This document shows positions 49,079 through 61,000 of a stretch of DNA of 64,000 nucleotides, one piece after another. The notes beneath the pieces were generated by a model. The model was not told where the DNA came from. It did no database searches and saw only the letters and a program-made list of their open reading frames with translations. The stretch is taken from positions 7,753,001-7,817,000 of the forward strand of contig JAJNNQ010000008.1 of NCBI GenBank assembly GCA_027886175.1, given 5' to 3'. The DNA is from Phylloscopus collybita (Eukaryota; Chordata; Aves; Passeriformes; Phylloscopidae). The position numbers and the translations under genes were made by a program. Within the stretch, counting starts at the first letter, position 1. The number at the start of each line of letters is the position of its first letter.

Positions 49079-52000
49079 GGATCAAGTCTAGGTCCCACTT
49101 GAATTACCTTCACCTTGGCTTTCTACCCTTCACACATTGGTTCTTTTTCATGGTCCCAGAGGAAACAGGTCTTGCAAGCTGTGCTTGGCCAAAGATTCTC
49201 ACTGAAAGTCTCTGAACAGGAGAAACTAATTGTAAAAAAACCTCATCCTTTCTTATTGGTAACATAAGTTTCAAACACCTTACTGTGAAAATCATGTCAC
49301 GTCCATGTCCTCATTTGAGTCCGGACAATAACAATTTCAGGCACTTTTGGCTCTCAGATAAATTATTTTTGCTGCCCTTCTCCTGAGGCCTTCCCCCAAA
49401 ATGCTGCTTAAACATTTAAATACTTTTAGTTTATCTAGTCCAAACTTTGTGACTTAGAGGCTTAAATATGTAGCTATCCTAGTTGCAAACCTAACTTGCA
49501 AACTGTGTCTTTTATTTTATGAAACAAAAGCTGAAAATATAGCATGAGCTGCAGACATTTATTATTACCCCAAATCATTGATTTGAGCATGAACATAAGT
49601 ATGTGCCTTTATAGAACACAGAGATGCCAGGAGAGATGCTTTCTGGGAGGTTCACCTGTGCTTTTTGGTGACTGCAGCAGTAGAAAATTCTGTTCAATTC
49701 TGTAATCTGATGTGCTCTTTATCAGTTGCAAATCTCACAGTCTGTGTGATGAAAGCACAGTGTGGAGCAGGAATTTGATGAGTGCAGAGATAGCATGGGG
49801 CAACATCGACCACAGTCAATTTGGAACCTCACACAATTGAGTTCTAGACTTTCTATAGATCTTTAAAGAAATGTATCCTGTAAAGTGAGAATGGTGATTC
49901 CTTTTTGAAGCTCTGTGTAAGACCAAGGAAATGTTACAAATTGGTATCTAAGTAAGGTCTGCTACTCCTACAGCACTGATGTTAAATAAGACTAGGAGAT
50001 TTTTTTGTATGTGATACAACCATATGAACTATGTTGTTCTGGATCATTTTTTCTGTGTCCTTCCTGATCACTCTATTCTTTTTTTTCTCTTTTTCCTCCA
50101 CTGTGTCACCCCTCTCTCTCATCTCTTGGAAGAAAAAAATCATTATTATTTTAAGTATTATTTTGTGGAGTGTTGCCACCCTGATTTTCATTTACAGACA
50201 TGGAAAAAGGGAGCTAACACTTGTTATTTATTTCCTAGCTATTTCATTCCATTTGTTTATTAGCTTGTTCTTGTGGAGAGACAGAGACTTGGTGTGTTTA
50301 GAAAGGTTTGCAGACAGTGCACCACAGGTAGGAGAATAGAGTTTTAGATGGGGAACTTGCTCAGTGATGTATTTTTCTCTTGTGTTGAATGGATTGAAGA
50401 TAATCTGCAGTGGAAGCTGTGACCTACTTAACACAAATGAGATTGCTTAATGGCTACTGATTGGTTGTCAGAGACTTTTCTTTAAATATACATGTCCATC
50501 ATTAGCCACTTTGTAATAATGAATATCTCCTGTGTTATCCCATTTGTCTGTTTATATCAGAAAGTAATGTGTCGTACTGTAAAATGTAAATGTGTTCATT
50601 GAGATAAGTTTGCTTTATCCTGATGTTGAGTGCTGTAGCTACATTACATGACATGCAAGGTGTCAACTAATTAGGTATTAACATATCTCTTATGTGATTG
50701 AATTTCAGAAATAATTTCTTTGAAGTGAATAGTTGTCTGAATTGCTAGGGAAGAGCTACCAAAAATGCCAGTGCATAAGAAATCCTGCAGAGATATTCTG
50801 TGGAAGGGATTTGTATTCTGAGGCTTGATAAGATGACCAAGGCACAGACAACATGAGGGATGGCTGGCATCTTGTGGTATTTTTGTCATCTTTATTTTGT
50901 TTCTGGTTGTGTGCCTTGTTCATCAAATGTAATGGCAGAGTTTTGCTTTAGTAGAGAGGGAAGATGTTTCTAAAGCTGTTAAAATATAAGCAAGCATAAT
51001 CCAAAACTTATGATGTTTTTTCCCCACCAAATCATTATGAAACAGATGGCTATTTATTTCTGATATACAGAATTGTTGTTGTATATTGCATATTTACCAC
51101 TGGAATTATTAGGAACATCTAGCTGATAGTTTCATAAATGACATAGCTGACTTTATTTAGGTTGTGTACTATTAGGGAAAATGAAGAAAGAGAACACTCA
51201 CATTATGAACCAATTATATTTGAAACAAATCCTTTAAAGGTATTGTGTTTTGTTTTTTTTTCTTTCAAAGGAGTCATTATTGGAATCCCAACAGAGTAAA
51301 ATTAGTCTGCTTTAATTGAATTCATCAGGAATAAAGACAATTCAGCAAAAGGTGTTTTGAAAGTGTTATGTTGTATTGTTGATGTCTATAAATATTGGAT
51401 AAATCTGAAAATTTAGAGTTATGATTAATTTTTCAGATGTATCAAGGAATTAGCTAAATTTCCAGAAATGCTTCCACTCCAATAAAATGTGGTCTTTCAG
51501 TTTAAAGCATTGTGTTGTTCTTTAGAAGCTTAATTGAAATGAAGAGGTCTGGACACATCCCCTTCACAGCTCTGACTCGGGCTCTCAGTGGGATCCGTCA
51601 GTGTTTATACACCTCACTTCAAAATCTGCACTCAGGATATTTCTGCTCTATTGTGAATGCACTGGTTGCCTTCCCAAACTGCAAATTTTTGGGCCGGGGA
51701 AAAAGTAATCTCTGTGGCCTCTGTTCTTTCATGGCAAATCAATTGTATTTTCCCTGAGTCACACAGTTGTAGTTGCTGGGGTACAGATGGAAACAAAAAG
51801 GGCTGGTTTAGTCATGTTACAAATACAGTTCTCTACATCCACAAGGGCTGAGCCCAACTGGATAATCACTTCTGTCTATATTTGACTTCATGAAAAGTTT
51901 GTGGGTTTGGTGTGAATTAGTTCCCAAATTCATTGCACTGAAAAGTCATCTACTTGAAAGCTAGCAAATACCAATTATGAAGGTGTACCTCCCTAGCCAA

Positions 52001-55000
52001 TTAGAATGGACAGGTGCAATAACTTTGCTATCAACAGCTTTGATGTTTATCTAGAAAGTTTGATATCGAGAAATATTTTAAAATAACATTGGAAAATGAG
52101 CCCATTAGAAAAAAAGGTTTTTACTGCATGATGCTAAAAAGGTGACTTAGGAGTACTGGATTCACTATTGACTGACTGTGTTGATACAAATTAATGCCTA
52201 CTATTCAAGTGACCAGGGAAAAAATCACTCTGGATGAAGAGGAAATAAGAGGAAAAAACTCATGTTAACCTCTCTTTAATTATCTATAAGGACTCAGATT
52301 ATAAGAGAGCTATCCTTGCAGATAATTAGATTTATGTAGTTATTGTGTAGGGAGCAATTTTGCTTCTGTAGCCTGGCTATCCTTTGCATAGAGCAATAGT
52401 TCTTTACCCTGAAGGCAGTGGGAATGCAATGAAGCCCTGTAATGACAGTGACAATAAAGCAAGCAGTTTTATTTAGAAAAAGGAACATAATAAACTGGCC
52501 AAAGTATTTGAAGTGAAATATGTAGTGATCCCTAGATTCTGATAAACCTTTTCCTAGGAACACACAAGTACTGGCTATTAAAAAGAGGAGGCTAAACCCA
52601 GAAACAAGAGGTCTCCAGGAACTTGTATTAGCTAAGCTGGCAGTGTGTGCTATTACTAATAATAACTATTTAGGGATAAGTCTCAGTTTTTGCTGCAGCT
52701 ATGCTACAAAGCATTTGACAAGTGTTGCACAGTTCTGCCTATTTCCAGCATGAAGTCAGAGAGCTTTTTTCTCCTTACTTTGCACATTACTTTTCTTTAT
52801 TCAGCTTTCAGCAAGATCTTTAAAGGCTTATTTTACAGGTGCAGTTTCTCCAAAGTAAGCCATGATTCATCCTTGCACAAAGCTGTGGCATAAGATAGAG
52901 TATCCTAAAAGAAGTTCTTAGATTACTCTTCAAACATTGGGGAACACAAAAGCATAATCTCTTGAAAGTAGTTTGTAGTTGATATATTTCTCTTGCTTTT
53001 TGGGGGGAGAGAGAGGGGGCTTTGTTGTTGTTGTTGTTGTTGTTGCTGTTGTTGTTCTCTTTTGGTTTTTTTGCTGCCAAATGTCCTGATTATGGATTCA
53101 TAAAAAAGACCCAAAACCAAACCCTGTGTGTGGTGAGTGACAGAGATTTGGCTAAGTCAAGTTTGATGGAAGTGTAGTGGGAACAGGTTGGGGAGGTAAG
53201 GTGTCTAAAGGACCTTTGCCTGTTCCTCCTGCTCAAGGTCTGTTTCAGATTCCACCGAGTCTGTCATGTTCTGTGTCAGTGTTTTCCCACAGACTGTGCT
53301 TTCCTTCATTCTGTGATCTTAGTATTTGCACTCAGAGGGTTTGGCTTGCACAGCACCCAGCTAGAGTCGTGCCCTATTTTTTGACAGTGGCGTGACTGTT
53401 TCTTCTGAGGCAGATGTATTTATTTTCATCTTTCTACTGTTCCTCCCAACAGTAACTTTATAGTCAGGTGAATAGGTGGCATTTTGCTATTGTTACCATC
53501 CATCTTCAATTTTTTGAATAAAGACAGTTCACGAGGAAGAAAATAATCCACATTCTTGCTGAATTGCTCCCTGCTGCTGGTGTAGGACTTGCATGACAAA
53601 ACTCTTTATCCTGAATGACCTTGGGGTATTGTATGCTGATATTTTATGGAGATAATCTGTGTGGACACTTGCTGGTAACCTCAGGCAAGCCAGACTGGGA
53701 CCTGGCTGCAGAAAGCACCTCTGCATATGGTGCCAGCATCTTAACAAACTCATATAAGAACAAAAAGCACATATATGAGCCAGCAAGATTGTCAGTCACA
53801 TAACTGCTAAAAAAAAAGAAACAAGAGCTAGTTTATCCTCCTTTTACTCACTTCATATACTTGATTTAAGTTTATAGCTCCAGGCTACTCTTCCACCTGT
53901 ATGCAAGGGGGGATGTGCAGTGGACTAAAAATTTATTTGCCACCTCCTCCTATTTACTCATAGACCTACATAGCTGCCTACAGCAGTTACTTCACAAAAA
54001 GTGTGTGACTTCCTTTACAGAGGTGGAGGAGGTGGCTTACTCTAGTTATTCCAATTTACACATTAGCACTTGCTTGAGATGTTCCAGGAGTACAAGCTGG
54101 TCCTTTTCCTCACCATATATGTGTATCTTTATGGAATAGATGCTTTATCAGAAAGGCAGCTCTAACAAAATTGTCTTTCAAGGAATAAAGAATGGGAATT
54201 GTAATATATGCTGTGTGTAAATGAGAGCTAAAGGAAGAAAAATAAGACCCAACCTGAAATCCAACTTATATCTTTAACTTGGTCAGCTTTTGGTGAGAAT
54301 GGGGCTAGGTACAACATCATAACAAAATGATTTTGTGTGATTAATTGCAGTGGTATTTGTAATACCTCCAGTTGCTTTCACAGGGTTGCTACTAAAGAAA
54401 TCTCTCAGTTGACAGCGAAGTGATTGGTTAATGGCAGACATGGGGAATAATTGACAACTCAGGCAAAACATCTGGGGATGAAATATATTTTGTCAAAGAG
54501 CTAAAATTCTTGTGTTGAGAAAATGCATTTTTTCCCCTCTGATCCATTCCGTCAACAAAATACTTTTCATCAGAAACATCAAAGCTGTTTCATCTGAAAA
54601 TTTCATTTTTGAATCCCTTTATCTATTCTGTTGACAAAAATTTCTGTCAACTGACTCAAACTATTGTATTAACAAATTTCTTTTTGTCAATCAAGATTTA
54701 TTCTTTTGGCAAATGCATTCTATAATACCCTGTTTCATTCTGTGCAGAGAACACATAAGTCAGACTCCATCTTAATTTTTAGGAAGAGAAAGTTAGAAGT
54801 AAATGTAATGTCACAACTGCTTATCTGCTGAATCTATCCACTGATTAGGCTTATTTTAAATATATCCAGCTGAATTAAAGTTTGTGCTGAATAATACACA
54901 AGTTGAAGAAAGGAAATTGTTGGTGCAATATAATCACATTTCTCAATGTTTTCTTTGCAGAAATCTGCCTGCTAATTACAGCTTTCAGGCTCACAATAGA

Positions 55001-56924
55001 AAGATGATCTCTAATGATCTGGTTTCTAGATGTTGAAGAACTGGAGGTTTATGGTAATATCACTACTTATAAGGAACTACTGAAATAGAAAAAAATATTG
55101 CAGGCACCCCCAATGTATTCCATGCTGATTTAGAATGGATTAATTTTGCACTTTAATGTTAATTTCATCTCTGGAGTTTTTTCCCTTTATCTACAGAGGG
55201 GCTGCAAAGCAGTCACTTTCTATAAGGGCTGCAGTATGCAATCAAGCCGACAGGTCATCATATATTGGCATCTTTCATTAGAATGTTGGGAATTTGGTGT
55301 GTCATTTTACTGCAAATATTATATGATTGATTGATTGACACTAACCAAAATTTGTTTCTTCATCTACTGTTGCACCAAATACTGAGACTAATGAGTTGCA
55401 TGTACTGTCAGTAATTCCTAGAAAAATATGGAGTCAAGGGAGCTTTTTGCTCAACAATATTTCAGATACTTTAAGAAGACATTCCTAAATTGTTGTAGAA
55501 TAAGACTTGTTTAGGCTGAATTTTGCTTCCAGAAATGTTTGCCCTTGTCAGAAAACAAGAACTACAAGGGAAAAAGGCAATTATTTCTCTCCTGTTTAAC
55601 AAATCAGAGAAAGCCAGGACAACAACTGTACTTCTCAGAGTTATAGCTTCAAGAGAATATTGGTTTTGGGTAATACATAAGCAGTCTAGGTATCCTTGAC
55701 TCACTTAGCACTAAGGGAGTTTTCTTTTTTCTTAACCTGGGGAACCTGTATTGACCACAGCTGCCCTAATCACAGAGGAAACTGCTAGGAAGAATGACTG
55801 GAAATAAAGGAGAAGTGTGCTTCCTCAAATGGAAAACTTGATTCTGGAAAAAAACTCCTTTACTCCAGGGAGAGCACTTGCTTTTAGTGGATGTTGAACC
55901 TTGTTGGAGTTGTTCTAGACCAGCTCAACACTGGGATTGTGTGCATGAAGAGAAGGGAAGTGTGAGGAGTTTGGGCTGTTTGTTGGCTGTACAGACACCA
56001 GCCTGACTCTGAACATGTGTGCAACCTCATAAGTCAAGAGAAATATCCAGGAACTTTATCCCTGATGGGGGCCAAGTTAATTAAGAGGAATGAAAAGAAT
56101 AAATCTGTTCTATGGATTTTTCCAGTGGTTGTTCAGTGGAAGCTGGTTTCACTAGGAGCTGATTACAATTTAATGTGTTAGCACAAAGAAAGCACAATGA
56201 TGTATAGAGATTTTTTTACATAGAAACTAAAAGAGGAAAATTTGATATTTTACGGCTTTCTCCAAAGATCATCAATATTTTACTGTTTTGCTTAATGAAG
56301 GCAATAATCACCCATGTTCTCTACAACCTAAAGTCCCTCTTCCCTCACCTCTCTTCCTTCTTTCCCATTGACATGAAATGAGAGAGTCAGATGTGAAGGG
56401 GGTGTACAATGAGTATGTTGCTGAAAGAGAAAGGCTGTGCTCTAACACATCTTTTTAACTAACTGAGGTCCAAAGCTCTTCTTGAGGTTGGTGAGATTCA
56501 GTCACTGATCCTATGAGAAGAAAAAGTGGCTTGGAATTAGAATTTTCTCTAGGAGCAGTTTTCACTGTGTCTTTTAGAGATGTGTGTGTCTTCTCCTTGG
56601 AGACAAAATTTTCATGTTATTTTTATTAATATCGAATTGCTGGCCTCCCCCATTATCACAGTATAAAACAGTAGTGTTGGGAGGTGGAACTCGTGCTCCT
56701 CCAATTCACTTTTCCTGGATAGGAAGAATGAAATAAATATTGCAATTTCTTCCTAACATGAGTGTGCAGAAGTAAAGATTTGGTGCATAGCTTGAAACAA
56801 CCAAATGAGTATCTGTACTTGGTGCAGCCATATCAACAAGGCTTCAGTTAGAAATTGTTACTCCTCATGAAAAGCATTTTCAGGTTAATCATGGCACAAT
56901 AGGGGGAATGTGGTGGAGAGCACT
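49079..56924. other. Non-coding AT-rich DNA, no gene seen
   Basis: No gene is recognised. A pyrimidine-rich run lies at about 50070-50110. The segment 54500-54740 is rich in AAATTTC/GAAAATTTC words and holds a GTTGACA/TGTCAAC hairpin at about 54632-54653, which might be an eroded fold-back element. Short open frames at 51512-51757, 53177-53395 and 53915-54139 show no protein family features. Confidence 0.65.
53021..53056. repeat. TTG trinucleotide repeat
   Basis: About twelve TTG/GTT units with one C change near 53046. Gln and Asn runs in minus-strand frames come from this repeat. Confidence 0.95.
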
Positions 56925-57045
56925 GGGCACTGTAGACTTGGATTTGCCATTTTCCTTGGGAGAGTAATTTATTTTGTTTCCTTATCTGTAGTATAAAAGA
57001 GGAAATAATGATATTTGCTCTCCTTTGTGAAGAGCTGGCATACCC
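56925..57045 (+). mobile_element. MIR-family SINE fragment
   Basis: TTGTTTCCTTATCTGTAGTA followed by AGAGGAAATAATGATATTTG and CTCCTTTGTGAAGAGCT matches the MIR core and downstream part in sense orientation. The consensus word order there is TCAGTTTCCTCATCTGTAAA, then GGGATAATAATA, then CCTTTGTAAAGCGCT. A degraded head with GACTTGGATTTGCCAT precedes it. Old and non-coding, with approximate ends. Confidence 0.7.
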
Positions 57046-57653
57046 ATAGTATCACAGAATAATACACTGCTACAGAAACCACTCATCATAAGAGTTAAAT
57101 CACAATGGAAACCTTGTCTAAAGTTTGTATTTATTTTAGTTTCTCCTGTAGACAGGTTGAACTACGTTCTTTACTCCCAATATATTAATTTATTTTGTTC
57201 TGCTGATTCATTTTGGCCATAGTACAGCTGAAGGAGAAGGTTCTGCACTGTTTGTTAATACTATGCATTTTAAATTATATGTTTGTTTTTGAAGCTTTTA
57301 GCTTTTTGCTGAAGCATTAACAGTAGGATAAAAAAGTGCCACAATGTTTGCTATTTGTCCCTGCAATGACCCTGATTTTGCTTAAGAACGTTAAAATCCA
57401 TTGAGAGTATAACTCTTATCTATATCAATTCTCATGATTTCCTAAAATCAGCCAGATAGAAAATACAGCCTGCAATACCTGTGAATACATGCATCATTTT
57501 GTCCTTCATGATATATTAGTGGTGTCAAGTGCTGATGAGATCATAGTTGATAGTGGTTGATGATATAGGCTGAATGGGTGGTGAGTTAAAGCTTTTTTAA
57601 ATCCATCTGTTCCAGAATTCACTCAACTGGATTCAACCCCCTTCCATCTTTTG
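57046..57653. other. Non-coding AT-rich DNA, no gene seen
   Basis: AT-rich sequence between two old repeats. It starts with ATCACAGAATAATAC, which looks like a CR1 tail word but has no CR1 body behind it. Confidence 0.65.
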
Positions 57654-57722
57654 TCAGCTGATGTAAAATCAGGAACATCTCTACTGAAGGCAAGTCAGTT
57701 ATGCTGTGTCAAAGAGGTGAAG
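57654..57722. repeat. Ancient amniote interspersed repeat fragment
   Basis: CAGCTGATGTAAAATCAGGA, then ACATCTCTACTGAAGGCAAG, then TCAGTTATGCTGTGTCA. This follows an old repeat widespread in turtles, crocodiles and birds whose remembered form reads GGTGTAAATCAGGAGTAACT, then CCACTGAAGTCAATGGAGTT, then ACACTGGTGTAA. Family name uncertain. Matching is by eye. Confidence 0.55.
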
Positions 57723-58035
57723 GTAGGAAAAAATGATTAATTCCTGCTCTAGTCTAGTTTGATTAAAGCAAGCTCTGTCACAGAAGCCCATGGAGTTTTA
57801 TCTGCTAAAAAGCTCTCAGAAGCAATTGCATGCTGACCAATTGCTGTAAAACATTATGGATTTTGTTTTTAACTGAGGCTATTATATACACTTTCCTAAA
57901 ATCCTTGGTGTTCCTTTTTCTTGAAAATATTGCCTTTTAATGTGAGCAAAAGCAGGGTTTGCTTCTATTCTTGAATTATATTAGTTTGCTTGTCAACCAT
58001 CCAGCAATACATTGCATTTTGGTCAGGTGTAATCT

Positions 58036-58090
58036 AATCATAGAATCATAGAATATCTCAGCTGGGAAGGGATCCATAAGGATCATTGCT
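58036..58090 (-). mobile_element. Short CR1 LINE 3'-end fragment
   Basis: TCATAGAATCATAGAAT is a double octamer tail in reverse orientation. It is followed by ATCTCAGCTGGGAAGGGATC and CATAAGGATCATTG, the standard beginning of a reversed CR1 3' UTR. The copy stops after about 55 bp, so it is an extreme 5' truncation or a remnant. Confidence 0.88.
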
Positions 58091-61000
58091 ATAGGTCTCT
58101 AAACATTTTGAACATGGCTAGTTCACTTAATTATTTATTTCTTCATTAGAGCAAATATAAAAATCTGCAAACTGCTAGGTAAGCATGGAGTGCTGCCAGA
58201 ATTTTGTTGTGTAGTACACCATTTTCTCATCTTTTATGCATATATATATATAGTCTAGCTGGTTCCTGTGGTGCTGATCTGGGGATTTCAGTCTATTTCC
58301 TTTGATTGTGATGCTGGGATGAAAAAATATCTGTGGCAATGAGGTGATTATTTAGAAGGAGCTCTATATCTGTCCATATTCATTAGTATGTCCTAACTTG
58401 TATTGAGCCCTAGCATTTTACACTGTGACTTTTATTCTTGCTTTGGTATTTAAATCTCCTTGATCAATAGCATGTTACATTGTCATTTTCTGCTTGTTGT
58501 GACAGCTTTCTGTACTCAGTCTGTCTCTCCAACACACAGCATATGTGCACACATACTCCTAAGAGGGAATCATCATTCATCCCACTCCATTGCGTGCATA
58601 TTGCCCAAATTTATGTAGACAGAGATGGCATTCTAGGGATTCTCAGTTAAGTTTTGGATAAAGCTGATGGCTGTGCCATTTGAACTGATTGCATAAGTAA
58701 GGTCAGCACTAGGACTTAAACTGCCTTAAAATGTAAGTATTTGACAGGCCTTGGTCCTTGAAATCAATGTAAAATGTGCTATAAATTGGTTTATTTAGAT
58801 ACCACTTTTGTGCCTATATCTGTGGTCATATTAGGTGCTCTACTAGTGGGATTAGCAACTTGCTGTCTACATTCCAGACAGCCATAGAGGGTTTGTATGA
58901 AAAAAATAAGAATACAACTGAGCGAATCATATGCTGCATAGCACAAGGCTGAAGTACTGTGCTTTCTGTTACTTTATTTGCATATTTATGCAACATATAA
59001 ACATTACTGTTCCAACATTTCTCAGCTTAAATAAGATTCTCTTCCTGAGAATGAAAAATGGTTTAAGAAGAGCTCTCCTTTATATACAGATGACTTGATG
59101 GCTAAATCAAGGAACAGATCGCTTCCAAATAACAGCTGCATCAGAAATATGTAGTGCAGTGTAAGCTATGAAAGAGACAAATTCCATTCTCTGACTTGCT
59201 GATACTGCCAGGTTGTCCCAATTGCTCAAGATATAGAATAGATAAAAGGATTTTGGGGGGTTCTGAAGCTGCATTAGTCATTGCATCATGGGAACATCTT
59301 CGTTGTGTGCAATACAAGACTTGGGGGCAGGATCTTTTGATCTGCTAAATTCCTTTTGCCTTTGTCTTTATGCACCTTTCCAAGTTCTGCTGCTTTGCAT
59401 TCTTCTTCCCCAACTGTCTTTCTGTGTTGGCTTAGTTTGTGCTTGGACCAGATTTGAGCATTCCAGTGAGTCTGATTGTTTCACTTCTGTGAACCTATTT
59501 CTGTTCTATTATGTTAGTATCCTGTTTTTGCTGAGCAAAGCAGCACAGCAGGTTCAGCAGCTGCCAGTGGCAGAGAACATGCCAGACTAAACCAAGAGCA
59601 GCTGTTTCTCTTTTTCTGAGATTTGAAATGGGTTCAGTGTCAAATTTTTATGTCTTTCTTGATATTTTTCCTTCCTAACCAAGAATATCTGTGAGACATA
59701 ATAAATAACAGACTTAAAAGTGACACCTGTCAGTGGACAATCGTGTTTTCACTGAGTTGTACAGAAGATGAAGTCAGAAGAAGATTGAGTCAGGCCAAAC
59801 TCCCTATTTAGTGCCCCACAAAATGTTTTGTTCAGCTGATGTAATACCAGAGAGAAACCAAACCAAGAAGGCAGATAGACTTGAGCTAACATGGGCAAAC
59901 CAGGCATCTTCCCCCTTTGTGCCCCTTATCCTGTTGGAGGTTGTGTAATCCTGTGTTTCCTCCTGCTGTGTGTGAGTTCCTGTCTGATTTAGGTGTTTGT
60001 GATAGAAATGCTCAAATTGGAGAGGAAAGTTGCCTCAAACTTTCCAGATTTTCTGACTTTGAGCATTAGGCTCTCCTTTGGTGTGTTTGAAGAGAGATTG
60101 ATGACCTTTTTACTCACTGGAGTATTCTAATTGATTTAAATGAGCTCTATTTAATTGGTTTAAATTATTTTAAGTGTCTAATTTTACTATTCAGTGTCTT
60201 AAGATGTCTGTCATAATAGCTGCTATAAATATGCATATTGACTTTCAATAAACACTTGCCTGTTCTAGCTCAATAATCTAAGTGTTGCCTAATATTGGAT
60301 GGGGATGGAATTGGCCTCTGTTCACTTGAGGCTTCCTCTTGAGGTCAGTGAGGCTTTCTGTGAGCTAGGACAGCTAGACTAGGATCACAAGAATTTGGGG
60401 GCAAGGGTTTTCCTGTAGAATGTAGACTCTAGTACAGTCTTTCATTTTTTAGATGAATATGGGCTAATACTCTGCTGAACAGTTTCCTCTCTGCATTCCA
60501 CTGTCAGCCTGTGCAGAAGTAAGTGATAGTAAGTGATAGGAAGACATATGGATGATACCAAGGCAACACAAGGCTTGGCTGGTGCCTGTGGGGATGGGCC
60601 CATCTCTCCTTTTGAGCCTTGAAAGGTCTGTTTGGTCTCAATGGCTCTGGGGGCTAAGTGGGGATGGATTCACTTCTATTTCTCTGGAGGTAGCAAGACT
60701 TGCTCTTTGGCTGAGGAAGGGGACTTTGTGAGCCAGCTTATTTTGACTTCAACCTTGCAGCAATTCTCCCATTTTGAAGACTTTTTAAATTGCCATCTGT
60801 TTTCTGTTTGTTTATTTTAAAGCTCTCACATTTCCACCCCGCCACATTCCCTTCTGGGTAAGTGGGCTAAAATGAGTTTGTGTGCTGCAGTCTCCTCTCT
60901 TCAAGTGAAATACCTAATTGCCACTAGTGACACACAAAGACAATGTGTGAGAGTAAGGAATGCTACAGAAATATCCTAGAGCTGCTATTAAGTACAAGCC

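Noticed and set aside
57050..57064. CR1 tail (ATCACAGAATAAT)
   Set aside because: No CR1 3' UTR sequence follows in either direction.
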